Part shown: positions 25,403-35,600 of the stretch, one piece after another
Position numbering within the stretch: position 1 is the stretch's first letter
Layout of the letters: the number at the start of each line of letters is the position of its first letter
Origin: Caballeronia sp. LZ062
GTDB taxonomy: Bacteria > Pseudomonadota > Gammaproteobacteria > Burkholderiales > Burkholderiaceae
Direction: 5' to 3'
NCBI RefSeq assembly: GCF_031450785.1
Contig: NZ_JARTWB010000003.1
Location: forward strand, 1 to 64,000
DNA: 64,000 bases
Program-made: the position numbers and the translations under genes
The notes under the pieces: model-generated
Database searches by the model: none
What the model saw: only the letters and a program-made list of their open reading frames with translations
Told to the model about the DNA's origin: nothing

Positions 25403-26983
25403 ATGCGCCGTAGATTTCAAGCCGTACGCCAGAGCGGCCGAGCCGTGCGGCGGCGGATCTTTCGCCGCAATAACCATGCATGGATGCGGGTAGCCGAGAT
25501 CTTCTCGCGCTTTCCGCTGCTAGCGGGCGCGCTTGGCACGGCCGTGGCGCTTTCCATGGCGGTGCTGTCGTTCGCCGCTTTGTGGCAGGGACGCGCGCAG
25601 GCATTGCAGAACGCGCACGAGGCATCGGCGAATGTAGTCGGCACACTCAGTGCGGATATTGCACGCAATATCGAATCGAGCGATCTGTCATTGCGCACGA
25701 TTGTCAGCGGTATGCAAAATCCAACTGTAACCGGCCTGTCGCCCGAACTGCGCAGGCTGGTTCTTTTCGACGGCGCCACCGCCGTGAGCTACATCGGCGG
25801 CGTGTTCGTGATGGATGCGAAGGGGCATATCGTCGATGAACGCGACCCGTCGGGCCATACCGACCTCCTCTTCAGCGATCGCGATTACTTCCAGGTCCAC
25901 GCCGAGCGGCCGGACGTCGGCCTGTACATATCCGGGCCGTACCGCTCTCGGTTGCGCAACGGCCAGCGCTCGCTTGCATTGAGCCGGCGCATCAACGCGC
26001 CCAACGGCTCGTTCGCGGGTGTCGCGGTAATCGCCATGAACGTGAGCTACTTCGATTCACTGCTGTCGCGAGTGAACGTGGGCCGCTCTGGATCTGTATT
26101 CATCGTGCAGCGCGACGGTCTCATGCTCGCCCGCAAACCGCCGCTGCCGCGCGACAGCACAAGCAATGTATCCGTTTCACCGACCTTCACCGCGATGAAA
26201 GATGAACGCTCCGGGTCGTACATATCGACCTCACCGCTCGATGGCGTGCGCCGCCTGTACACGTTCGTGCGCGTGCCGGGAACGAATCTGATTGCCGCCG
26301 TCGCGCCGGCTGAAGACGACGTGCTCGCAGGATGGCGCGAACGCAGCACGGTCATCGGTGGTCTCACGCTCATGTTCGGCGGCGGCTTCATCGCCATATC
26401 ATGGCTGCTCGCAATTTCGCTGCGTTCACGCGCTATCGCCCACGAAAAACTGCAGCGCCTTGCCGGCACGGACTCGCTGACGGGCCTGAGCAATCGCCGC
26501 GCTCTCGATCGACGTCTCGCCGAAGAATGGCGGCGCGCACGTCGTGCCGACGATCCGATTTCCGCGCTCTTCGTCGACGTCGACCACTTCAAGTTCTATA
26601 ACGACACCTACGGCCACGCGATGGGCGACGATGCACTCGTCGCCGTCGCCGATTGCATGCAGAATGCAGTCCAGCGACCTGGTGACATCGTCGCGCGTTA
26701 CGGCGGTGAGGAATTCGTGATCGTGCTTCCGGGCACGCCGGCAAGTGCAGCCGTCATCTTCGCCGAGCGCCTTCGCGCGAGCATCGAGGCGCTCGCCATC
26801 CCGAATAGCAGATCCCACAAAGGCGTGCTGACGATCAGCATCGGCTGTGCGACGGTTCAGCCGCGACAGGGCGACGACGCGCTCAAGTTGCTCAACAGCG
26901 CCGATGCGGCGCTCTACCGTGCGAAAGGCGCCGGGCGCAATCGTGCGGTTCACGAAAACAGCATGGCAAGCGGCAACGCGTAA
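25403..26983 (+). CDS. Membrane diguanylate cyclase with extracytoplasmic dCache sensor
   Basis: A 526-residue c-di-GMP synthase. The N-terminus has a membrane segment (FPLLAGALGTAVALSMAVLSFAALW), then a periplasmic double-Cache sensor of about 240 residues (FSDRDYFQVHAERPDVGLYISGPY, LSRRINAPNGSFAGVAVIAMN), a second membrane segment (STVIGGLTLMFGGGFIAISW) and a GGDEF domain with LAGTDSLTGLSNRRALD and the active loop YGGEEF (about residue 433). RPGD just upstream is a product-inhibition I-site (RxxD). No EAL domain. GGAGAG precedes the ATG. It should convert two GTP into c-di-GMP in response to an external small molecule. Confidence 0.94.
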   Translation: MRRRFQAVRQSGRAVRRRIFRRNNHAWMRVAEIFSRFPLLAGALGTAVALSMAVLSFAALWQGRAQALQNAHEASANVVGTLSADIARNIESSDLSLRTIVSGMQNPTVTGLSPELRRLVLFDGATAVSYIGGVFVMDAKGHIVDERDPSGHTDLLFSDRDYFQVHAERPDVGLYISGPYRSRLRNGQRSLALSRRINAPNGSFAGVAVIAMNVSYFDSLLSRVNVGRSGSVFIVQRDGLMLARKPPLPRDSTSNVSVSPTFTAMKDERSGSYISTSPLDGVRRLYTFVRVPGTNLIAAVAPAEDDVLAGWRERSTVIGGLTLMFGGGFIAISWLLAISLRSRAIAHEKLQRLAGTDSLTGLSNRRALDRRLAEEWRRARRADDPISALFVDVDHFKFYNDTYGHAMGDDALVAVADCMQNAVQRPGDIVARYGGEEFVIVLPGTPASAAVIFAERLRASIEALAIPNSRSHKGVLTISIGCATVQPRQGDDALKLLNSADAALYRAKGAGRNRAVHENSMASGNA

Positions 26984-27044
26984 GGTCGCGGAAACGCAAT
27001 TCAGGCCGCGCAAGTTGGCATTTTGCATACTAAGGAGCGCGTCA

Positions 27045-27596
27045 ATGACACCTTCAGCGGCCGTATCGACGATCCTGCTTGCGATTCTCCTCGGCGCGAT
27101 GATCCCGGGGCCGAGCTTCGTCATGGTCGCGCTAGGGGGCCTATACACACTGCTGTTCGCGGTTGAATGGCTCTATGTCGGGTTGAAGATCGCAGGCGGC
27201 GTCTATCTTGTCTACATCGCGCTGCGTATATGGCGCGGAGCCTCGCAGCCGCTGTCAGTCAGCACCGTAGGCGTAAGAGGAGCGACCAGCGCGGGACGCT
27301 CCTTTTGGCTCGGATTGAGCACCCAACTCAGCAACCCTAAGACAGCAATCTGGTACGGCAGCATTCTCGCGGCGCTTCTGCCGCTTCATCCGCCGCTCTG
27401 GTGCTACCTGGTGCTGCCTTCGCTGGTATTCGTCGTCGAGTTCGGCTGGTACATGGTCGTCGCAATGTGCTTCTCCAGTCGTAGGCCGCGAGAGCTGTAT
27501 TTACGAGCGAGGACATGGATCGACCGCATCGCGGCCACCTTGGTGGGCGCTCTGGGGCTACGGCTCATCATTGCGGCCGGCGAAGGCGGCATTTGA
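27045..27596 (+). CDS. LysE/RhtB family exporter, shortened in frame
   Basis: A 183-residue amino-acid-exporter-type protein starting at an ATG with AAGGAG. The LysE opening LLAILLGAMIPGPSFVMVA is followed directly by LGGLYTLLFAVEWLYVGLKIAGGVYLVYIALRIWRG. In family members about 30-35 residues (the conserved R-x-A-...-SRRDG loop and most of the second membrane segment) stand between these parts. The rest, including LGLSTQLSNPKTAIWYGSI, is normal. The frame is intact, so this is an in-frame internal deletion; the product may be non-functional. The preceding gap holds a GCATTTTGCATAC copy of the repeated element (27018-27030). Confidence 0.8.
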   Translation: MTPSAAVSTILLAILLGAMIPGPSFVMVALGGLYTLLFAVEWLYVGLKIAGGVYLVYIALRIWRGASQPLSVSTVGVRGATSAGRSFWLGLSTQLSNPKTAIWYGSILAALLPLHPPLWCYLVLPSLVFVVEFGWYMVVAMCFSSRRPRELYLRARTWIDRIAATLVGALGLRLIIAAGEGGI

Positions 27597-27606
27597 GCAG
27601 GTTTGC

Positions 27607-28680
27607 ATGCAAGATACCGATCGAACGATAAAGAATGCAAAACAACGAGCTATGCACGCCTGGTTGTCGTTCGGTGTGCCCGAAGGCCGCCGTTTAGTAC
27701 GTACACTCGTTGCATGTGCGATCAGTTATGGAGGGGCCCGCCTTGCCGCACTTCCGGAGGGTTATTGGGCACTGATTACGACGCTGGTCGTCGTCACTCA
27801 GCCGAGTCTGACGCAAGCTTTGGGCACCGCCCGCGACCAGATCACCGGCGCATGCATCGGCGGTGTGGCCGGCATGCTCGGCGTGACGGCCATCCAGCAC
27901 GGCGCTTCACCGCTCGCCGTCTTCGCGGTCGCCTTGATACCGCTCGCTGTGCTGACTGCGAAGCGCCCTGCGCTGCGCCTAGCGTGCGTGACGCTCGTGA
28001 TCGTCGTCCTGATACCGGCGGGCGGCGGACCGCCGTTCCAGCGGCCGTTGCACCGCGTGCTGGAGATCCTCATTGGCGCGGCTTCGGCTTTCATCGTCGC
28101 GGCGATCTGGCCCAATCGCGCGCTCCGGACGGCACACCGATGCGTCGCCGATACGCTCGAATGCTTGCGCGAGTTGATCGTCATCCAGCTTTCGGGAGAG
28201 GCGGATGACGGTAGGGCTGCCCGCCTCGAAGCACGCAGTTCGCAAGCGCAGCAAGCACTCGAAGACGCGCTTCAGGAAGCCGAGCGCGAGCACATCATCG
28301 TTCCCCTACAGAGTCACCGTCCGGATGCCATAGACAAGGCTGCGCCGTTTCTGCGTCGCCTTCACAGTGATGCGCTATTTCTCGGAAAGGCAGTCTCGGA
28401 CGGGCAGTCGGATGCATGCAAAATGCGAAATCGGGAGATGGGCCGCGCGTTGCAGGCACCATTCGAAGCATTGACCGACGCGCTCTCCGGCACACTTGAA
28501 GACCATCCGAAGCTCGAACGTGCGCGCGAGTGCGTGCGCCAATTGAAGGCCGCGCTGGACTCCGACAGTTCGAACCGTGAAGGGCAGGATGTCGCTCATT
28601 TCGTCATCGGTCTCATCGTGACGGACCTCGATGCGCTGATTGCCGCGATCTATCCGAGCAGAGAAGCCAACTCGCCTTGA
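27607..28680 (+). CDS. FUSC family protein (aromatic-acid exporter-like)
   Basis: A protein of about 357 residues with N-terminal membrane segments (GRRLVRTLVACAISYGGARLA, YWALITTLVVVTQPSL, ACIGGVAGMLGVTAIQ, SPLAVFAVALIPLAVL, LACVTLVIVVLIPAGG) and a helical soluble C-terminus. FTALVVTQ/TLVVVTQPSL-type and RVLEILIGAASAFIVAAIWP are hallmarks of the FUSC/AaeB/YccS group, which exports organic acids or supports envelope stress. Start uncertain: ATG at 27607 (inside a TTTGCATGCAAGA copy), 27652, or 27571 overlapping the LysE end. The coding region contains another copy of the element at 28412-28425, encoding DACKM. Confidence 0.85.
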   Translation: MQDTDRTIKNAKQRAMHAWLSFGVPEGRRLVRTLVACAISYGGARLAALPEGYWALITTLVVVTQPSLTQALGTARDQITGACIGGVAGMLGVTAIQHGASPLAVFAVALIPLAVLTAKRPALRLACVTLVIVVLIPAGGGPPFQRPLHRVLEILIGAASAFIVAAIWPNRALRTAHRCVADTLECLRELIVIQLSGEADDGRAARLEARSSQAQQALEDALQEAEREHIIVPLQSHRPDAIDKAAPFLRRLHSDALFLGKAVSDGQSDACKMRNREMGRALQAPFEALTDALSGTLEDHPKLERARECVRQLKAALDSDSSNREGQDVAHFVIGLIVTDLDALIAAIYPSREANSP

Positions 28681-28980
28681 GGCGGCGTCCGTAGCGTACC
28701 GATGCGCTTTGTTGCCATTGAACGCCTGGTAATCACCGTGCTCGCGCTCGACGGGTTTTTTGCATGCAACCGCAAAGCGACGACTTGGCTTGCCGCCAAT
28801 GCGGCACTGTAACCGGCCGAATATCGTCGGGGCGACCAGTGCCTCCAGCGCCTGGCAGCGCACGGGGGAACGAGCGTCACGACGGCCTCGAGCTGGGCGA
28901 CGCGCGCGTCACGCTCACGACGACTCATCCGCGGCATGCGGCATACAACATGCCGCATGCACAATCAGCCTACCGATGCC
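28681..28980. repeat. Convergent intergenic region with ATGC hairpin
   Basis: 300 bases between the convergent FUSC and CoA-transferase genes. It has TTTTTTGCATGCAAC near 28755-28769 and a perfect hairpin at 28934-28960 (GCATGCGGCAT, loop ACAAC, complementary arm). No gene is supported. The hairpin sits 20 bases beyond the CoA-transferase stop and could serve as a transcript end. Confidence 0.6.
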
Positions 28981-30246
28981 TCATGCCGTCACTTCACACT
29001 CCAGAATTGCGCCTTCATTCTTGAGCGCCTGAATGCGCGCATCGTCGAAGCCATATTCCCGCAGGACATCGGACGTATGCTGTCCAAGGAGCGGTGCGGG
29101 ACGCGACGACTGAGCGACAGAATCGGAAAAGTGGATAGGCAAGCCAATGCCGCGCACGCGGCCCGCAAGCGGGTGCTCCGTCTCCACGATCATTCCCCGC
29201 GCCAAGGCTTGTTCGTGCGCTGAGGCCTCCGGAACGCCGAGCACGGGTCCGCTCGGCAAGCCAATCTCGTCGAATGCGGCCAGCCACTCGTCCGTCGTCC
29301 GTTCGATGAGGCGAGCAGTGAGAATATCGACAAGGGCCTCGCGATGCTTCAGGCGTCCGGCGTTGGTCTGAAAACGCTGATCATCGGCTAGTCCCGGTAT
29401 ATTCAGTACTCCGACTAATCGCGCGTAGTTGCTCTGATTTGCAGCGCCGATATTCACCCAGCCGTCGCGCGTGCGAAACGCCTGATATGGCGCGCTCGTC
29501 GGGTTGGCCGAGCCCGCTTTCGGCAGTACTGTTCCGTCAGCGAAGTAGTTCGCGAACGCCCAGTACATTTGTTGCAGTCCCGCTTCGAAGAGCGATGTGT
29601 CGACCATCTGGCCCACGCCCGTGATCTGCCGTCTTGCATACGCTGCGCTAATGCCCAAAGCCGCGAGAATGCCCGCGTTGATGTCCGTGACGGGCGACCC
29701 TGCCTTGATCGGCGCCTGTCCCGGCTCGCCCGTCATGCTCATCAAACCGCTCATGCCCTGTGCGATGAGATCGAATCCGCCTTTATCCGCCATCGGTCCG
29801 CTGCGCCCATAGCCGGAGATCGCACAGTAAATGAGGCCGGGATTCACGGCTCGCAGAGTGTCATAACCCATGCCGAGTTTTTCCATCGTGCCGCGCCGAT
29901 AGTTTTCAGTGACGACGTCGGCACTAGCCAGCATCGTCCTGAGTACATCTTTACCGCCATCGGTCTTGAGGTTAAGCGCGATGCCGCGCTTGTTGCGGTT
30001 CACGATCATGAACGATGCGGATTCACCGCTTTCCAGGATCGGCGCGAAGCGCCTGCAATCGTCACCGTTCGGAATCTTTTCGACCTTGATGACCTCCGCA
30101 CCCATGTCCGCGAGCATCATCCCGCAAATCGGTCCCGACATGATGTGCGCGAGTTCGATCACACGCATGCCCGCTAACGGCCCCTCGCCTTCCTTCCGCG
30201 ATGCAGCCGCCGCCGCAGATGCGCCCGATGGAATTTCGTATGCCAT
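28981..30246 (-). CDS. CaiB/BaiF (class III) CoA-transferase
   Basis: A 421-residue class III CoA-transferase. It begins GPLAGMRVIELAHIMSGPICGMMLADMGAEVIKVE, the family's N-terminal Rossmann part, and continues with RNKRGIALNLKT, ENYRRGTMEKLGMGYD, YCAISGYGRSGPMADKGGFD and SPVTDINAGI, whose Asp is the likely thioester-forming residue. QMYWAFANYF and the small domain complete it. It moves CoA from a donor acid to a carboxylate. The ATG follows the enoyl-CoA hydratase stop directly (30247/30246), so the two are one operon. It is the last gene of the island under the GntR gene at 37938. Confidence 0.94.
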   Translation of the reverse strand: MAYEIPSGASAAAAASRKEGEGPLAGMRVIELAHIMSGPICGMMLADMGAEVIKVEKIPNGDDCRRFAPILESGESASFMIVNRNKRGIALNLKTDGGKDVLRTMLASADVVTENYRRGTMEKLGMGYDTLRAVNPGLIYCAISGYGRSGPMADKGGFDLIAQGMSGLMSMTGEPGQAPIKAGSPVTDINAGILAALGISAAYARRQITGVGQMVDTSLFEAGLQQMYWAFANYFADGTVLPKAGSANPTSAPYQAFRTRDGWVNIGAANQSNYARLVGVLNIPGLADDQRFQTNAGRLKHREALVDILTARLIERTTDEWLAAFDEIGLPSGPVLGVPEASAHEQALARGMIVETEHPLAGRVRGIGLPIHFSDSVAQSSRPAPLLGQHTSDVLREYGFDDARIQALKNEGAILECEVTA

Positions 30247-31029
30247 TCAACGCCCCTTGAATTCAGGTTTGATCTTGCTCAGGAACGCCTCGTATCCCGT
30301 ACGGAAGTCGACCGTGCCGAAGCAGGCGAATCCTTCGTCGCGCTCGTCGTCAGCGAGCGGCGTCGGGTCCATCACGCGGCGGATGAATTTTTTATGCCAG
30401 CGCGCGACGAGCGGCGCACCATCCGCAATGCGACGCGCCGTCTCATAGGTGTGCGGCGTCACTTCGCTATCCGGGACGATGCGCGTGACCAGCCCTTTCG
30501 CGAGCGCCTCGTTCGCGTCGAACACTTGCCCTTCGAGCAGTATCTCCAGCGCGACCGCGGGCCCCACGAGCTGCACGAGTCCTTCCATCTCGGCATGTGC
30601 CATAACGAGACCGAGGTTCTTGATCGGCACGCCAAAGCGGCTCGACTCGCCGCAGATGCGCAGATCGCACATCGCCGCGATCTCGAGCCCACCGCCAACG
30701 CAGATTCCGTGAATCATCGCAATCAGCGGGTGACGGCAGTTTTTCAACGCCGCGAGGGTGCGATGCATGATCGCGCCGTACGCACGCGCCTGTTCGACGT
30801 TGGAGCGGTCAGTGCGGAATTCACCGATGTCGTTGCCGGGCGAGAACGCCTTCTCACCGGCGCCGCGCAAGACAATGCAGCGCAGCGCGTCTTCCGCGGA
30901 TAGCGTCTCGATGGTCTGCCCGAGCGACTGCCACAACTGCTTCGTCATCGCGTTGAGCTTATCGGGCCGGTCGATGATGACGGTCGCGATGTCGCCTTCA
31001 CGCTCGGTCACGATGGATGGTTCAGCCAC
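30247..31029 (-). CDS. Enoyl-CoA hydratase/isomerase family protein
   Basis: A 260-residue crotonase-fold enzyme. ATVIIDRPDKLNAMTKQLWQ starts the fold; RCIVLRGAGEKAFSPGNDI and MIHGICVGGGLEIAAMCDLR supply the oxyanion-hole backbone; SSRFGVPIKNLGLVMAHAEME covers the catalytic glutamate region. The C-terminal helix HKKFIRRVMDP and an ACFGTVDFRTGYEAFLSKIKPEF tail are typical. Together with the CoA-transferase it would activate an acid to its CoA ester and hydrate or isomerise it. The upstream gap (31030-31099) has TTTTGAATGCA at 31047-31057. Confidence 0.92.
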   Translation of the reverse strand: MAEPSIVTEREGDIATVIIDRPDKLNAMTKQLWQSLGQTIETLSAEDALRCIVLRGAGEKAFSPGNDIGEFRTDRSNVEQARAYGAIMHRTLAALKNCRHPLIAMIHGICVGGGLEIAAMCDLRICGESSRFGVPIKNLGLVMAHAEMEGLVQLVGPAVALEILLEGQVFDANEALAKGLVTRIVPDSEVTPHTYETARRIADGAPLVARWHKKFIRRVMDPTPLADDERDEGFACFGTVDFRTGYEAFLSKIKPEFKGR

Positions 31030-31099
31030 TTCGCCTCCTCATTGAATTTTGAATGCAGTTCGATCCGAGGATGAAGCCCCGGAACGACTGCCCGGCGAT

Positions 31100-32389
31100 T
31101 CACACGAACTTGCTCGCATGCGTCGTCTCGGCCTTCTCTTCCTCGACTTCGAGCGTGCGGTCAGGGCGCATCGTGAACGAAAGAATGATCCCGGCTGCCA
31201 TCAAGATCATCGATACCGTGAACGGAAGATTCCAGTTGCCGGTGCGGTCGATGAGCCATCCGCCGACGACAGGGCTGATGATCGCCGCGAGGGCCGAGCC
31301 TGAATTCATAATGCCGGCGGCAGTGCCCGAATGCTTCGGCGCAATGTCCATCGGCACTGACCACATCGGCCCGATCGTCATCTCGTTGAAGAAGAAGCCA
31401 GCCGAGAGGCACAGCGCGACAAGCGTGATCGAAAGATTCGAGACCAGCATGATCGGCGCGAGCGACAACAGCGTCAGGAGCATGCATATGCCGACCATCG
31501 TGTTGCGTGCCAGTCTCACGTTACCGCTCTTGCGCAGAATCCGGTCTGTCAGAGAACCGCCGAGCCAGTCCCCAAGTACGCCGGCGAAGAACACGCCGGA
31601 AGCGAACAGCGCCGACTTCCCGAGTTGCATGTGATAGTTGTGCAGGAAGTACTGCGGAATCCAGCCGAGGAACAACCACAGAACCCAGCCGTAGCAAAAG
31701 TACACTGCGGTCACCGGAGCCATGCGACCGAATAAGGTGCGCCACGGTACGGCTTTTCGTTCCTTCACGCCGGAATAGTGAGCCAGCGTCTGGCACTCAC
31801 CTTCGGTAATGCTTGGATGATCGCGCGGATTGTCGCGGAAGTAGAACACCCATGCGAGCGCCCATGCGAAGCTGATAATCCCGGTGATGATGAACGCACC
31901 GCGCCAGCTCGTCGCGATCATCAGCCACACGATCAGCGGCGGTGCGACTGCATTTCCGATGCGGGATGCTGCATGCGTAATACCTTGTGCAAAGCCCCGT
32001 TGGTCGGCCGGCATCCAGTTCGACATTGCGCGCGTCGCCGTCGGGAAGGTCGCGCCCTCGCCCAGGCCGAGCAAAACGCGTGCGACGATCAGCGAGAAGA
32101 AGCCGCCCGCCATGCCCGTCAGCACGGTCGCGCCGGCCCAGATGATCGCGCATGCCGCGAGTGTGCGACGCGGGCCGAAGCGGTCGCCTACCCATCCTCC
32201 GATAATTTGAAACACCAGATAAGGGTACGCAAACGCGGAGAACACGAAGCCGACCTGGGTGTGCGACAGACCGAGTTCCGCGCCGAACTGGCTCGCGGCG
32301 GTACTGACGTTGACGCGGTCGATATAGGTAATGAAATACATCGCGCATAGCAGCAGCAAAACGCGCGTCGTGGCTCGACGGAACATCAT
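31100..32389 (-). CDS. MFS transporter, anion:cation symporter (ACS) family
   Basis: A 429-residue twelve-segment carrier starting at the first of two adjacent ATGs with AAGGAGACG. YFITYIDRVNVSTAASQFGAE is the classic ACS-family segment 1; GDRFGPRRTL is the loop 2-3 motif; GLGEGATFPTATRAMSNWMP follows in segment 4-5. Relatives import hexuronates, tartrate, phthalate or other organic anions. It is transcribed with the island and probably imports the substrate. The cytoplasmic end carries an acidic tail (LEVEEEKAETTHASKFV). Confidence 0.92.
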   Translation of the reverse strand: MMFRRATTRVLLLLCAMYFITYIDRVNVSTAASQFGAELGLSHTQVGFVFSAFAYPYLVFQIIGGWVGDRFGPRRTLAACAIIWAGATVLTGMAGGFFSLIVARVLLGLGEGATFPTATRAMSNWMPADQRGFAQGITHAASRIGNAVAPPLIVWLMIATSWRGAFIITGIISFAWALAWVFYFRDNPRDHPSITEGECQTLAHYSGVKERKAVPWRTLFGRMAPVTAVYFCYGWVLWLFLGWIPQYFLHNYHMQLGKSALFASGVFFAGVLGDWLGGSLTDRILRKSGNVRLARNTMVGICMLLTLLSLAPIMLVSNLSITLVALCLSAGFFFNEMTIGPMWSVPMDIAPKHSGTAAGIMNSGSALAAIISPVVGGWLIDRTGNWNLPFTVSMILMAAGIILSFTMRPDRTLEVEEEKAETTHASKFV

Positions 32390-32649
32390 CGTCTCCTTGA
32401 TTGGTCGCGTGGGTGCACCCGGCACGGATGTGCCTGGTCACGCCATACGGAACAGCGTGCTCGTGCGTCTGATAACACTGGTGCGTGACGGCCGCCAATA
32501 GCGGATGGCCGTCTGTGCGTCTAATGCGTGCGCCGGCGTAGGCAGCGACTAGGTGGTTTGCGCGAGGATGTCATGGCGTCGTCTCCTGTCGCGGATCGTC
32601 AGTGTCCGCTGTTGTCATGTCGATGAACAAGTGCTGCAACTCTTACACT

Positions 32650-35600
32650 TCAGGCAAGCGCACGTTCGAGAACGCGCGCCACATGCCATGCTTCCGTCTG
32701 GGCCCCGTCCGCGATCTGATGCCGACAACTCGTGCCGTCCGCCACGATGATGGCGTCATCTGCGTCCCTTGCCTTGCGCACCGCGGGCAGAAGCGAAAGC
32801 TCCGCCATGGCTTGCGATGCCTCGTAATGCTCGGCTTCGTAGCCGAAACTGCCGGCCATGCCGCAGCACGACGACTCGATCGTCCTCACTTCCAGATCTG
32901 GAATCCATCCAAGCACTGTTTCGATGGGTCGCACGGCATCGAAAGCCTTCTGATGACAATGGCCGTGCAGCAGCGCGTTCGGCTTGTCGATCGGCTTCAG
33001 TGCAAGATCGAAGCGGCCTGCAGAACGTTCGCGTACCAAGAATTCCTCGAACAGAAAGGATAGTTCGGATGCCTTAAGGGCGGCGTCGCCATATCCATAG
33101 CCGAGAAATTCGTCGCGCAGAGACAGCAGGCAAGAAGGCTCCAGCCCGACAATGGCGACGCCGCGATCCACATACGGCAACAGCGTATCGAGTGTGCGGC
33201 GTGCTTCCGCTTTCGCTTCGTCAACGAGTCCGGCCGCGAGAAACGTTCTGCCGCAACAAAGCGGTCGCTCGCCCGTCTTCGTGTTGAGATGCACCGTGTA
33301 ACCGGCCGCTTGCAACACGCGCTGCGCCGCGCGGGCGTTTTCCGGCTCGATGTAGTTGTTGAACGTATCGACGAAGAGCAGTACTTCTTTCGTTGCGGAT
33401 GCACGCGGGCTGCTTGATGGTTCGCTTAGAAAAGGCCGTTTGATTCGCGGGAACGCGCGTTGTGGCGCGAGTCCGAGCTTCGCCTTGAGCCAACGGGCCG
33501 TGCGCGGCATATTCGTTTCGAAGGCGCTGACGAGCAACGGCATGCGGCTCGCAAAAGGCGCATAGCGCGGCAGAAATGCAATCAGTCGCTCACGCATGCG
33601 CAGACCATAACGCGCGGTCCATGCCGAACGCGCTTCGATCTTCATGCGCGCCATATCGACGCCGGTCGGACAGTCGCGCTTGCATCCCTTGCAGGACACG
33701 CACAGGTCAAGTACGTCCTTCACGTCCTGACTCGCGAGCCCTTGTCCGTCGTCACCGAGCTGGCCAGAAAGAGCAAGACGCAGCGTGTTGGCACGGCCTC
33801 GCGTCAGATGCTGCTCGTCCTTCGTGATGCGATAGCTCGGACACATAGTCCCCGCATCGAACTTGCGGCAGTGGCCATTGTTATTACACATCTCGACGGC
33901 TTTCGCGAGCCCGCCCGTAAGATCGCCGCCTGAACCCGCCACGCCTTCTTCGCCTGTCGAAGGATCGCGCGTCACGTTCCATGCGGACCAGTCGAGCTTC
34001 GGCTCAAAAGCACGCTCGCGATAAGACGGCGGAAACCGAAAGAGCGCGGCATCGTCCATCTGAGGCGGCGCGACGATGCGGTCCGGACTCATGCGGTTGT
34101 CCGGATCGAAGAGCCGCTTGATGTCGCGAAATGCTTCATTGATGCGTGGACCATATTGCCAAGCAACCCATTCGCCGCGGCAAAGACCATCGCCATGTTC
34201 GCCCGAATAGGCGCCCTTGTATTCGCGCACCATTGCAGCGGCCTCTTCCGCGATGGCGCGCATCTTGTTTGCACCGTCGCGTCGCATATCTAGAATAGGT
34301 CTCACGTGCAACGTACCGACGCTTGCATGGGCATACCACGTGCCCTCCGTGCCGTGCTTTCTGAAGACTTCGGTCAGACGGCCCGTGTATTGCGCGAGAT
34401 GCTCGAGCGGTACCGCGCAATCTTCGATGAAAGACACCGGCTTGCCGTCGCCCTTCATGCTCATCATGATGTTCAGCCCTGCCTTGCGTACTTCCCACAG
34501 TGCCTTTTGCGGACCGGGCTCAGGCATTTTCACGACCGATTCGGGCAGGCCCAGGTCGCCCATCAACTCGACGAGTTGCGCGAGTTTCATCAACTGCGTG
34601 TCGCGTTCCGCGCCCGCGAACTCCACGAGCAAGACCGCTTCGGGATTTCCGACCAAAGCCTTCTCGATGACCGGACGAAACGACGGGTTGGACATCGCGA
34701 GGTCGATCATCGTGCGGTCAACCAGTTCGACGGCCACTGGCCCGAGCTTCACGATGTGCTGCGTCATGTCCATCGCGTCGTAGAAGCTCGGGAAGTTCAC
34801 GACGCCAAGCGTCTTATGCGCAGGCAGCGGTGAGAGCTTCAGCGTCAATTGACGGCTGAACGCAAGCGTGCCTTCGGAACCGACCAGCAAGTGCGCGAGG
34901 TTGGGCTCTTCGTCGCTGAAGGGCAGCGGGCTCTGGCAATCAAAGAGGTCGAGGTTGTAGCCTGCCACGCGACGCAACACCTTAGGCACGCGCTCGCGCA
35001 GTTCATCGCGTTCGCGCATGGCGATGCCGCGCACGCCGTCGACGAGATCGCGCATACGTGCATCGAGTTGCATGGCGGACAACTTGCTGAATCGCGCCTC
35101 ATGGCCGTCGGCGAGGATGGCGTCGATGGCCTCGACGTTGTGCACCATGATGCCGTATTCCATCGAGCGCGAGCCGCACGAGTTGTTGCCGGCCATGCCC
35201 CCTATCGAGCATTGCGCGCTTGTCGAGACATCCACGGGAAACCAAAGGCCATGCGGCTTGAGCCAGGCGTTCAGATGATCGAGCACGACGCCCGGCTCGA
35301 CGGTCACCGTGCGGGCGTCTTTGTCGAAATCGACGATATTGTTGAGCCACTTCGTCGTGTCGATGACGAGCGCCTCGCCCACCGTCTGACCGCATTGACT
35401 CGTTCCGGCACCGCGCGCCAGAATGCTCGCGCCTTGCGCCCGCGCTATGTCGAGCGCCAGCCTGAGGTCGTCCTGATCTCGCGGCACGACGACGCCAACG
35501 GGCATGATCTGGTAGATGGATGCATCCGTTGCATAGCGCCCGCGCGAGGCGCGGTCGAACAGCACGTCGCCCTTCAACTCGCGCTGCAAGCGTGCCTGCA

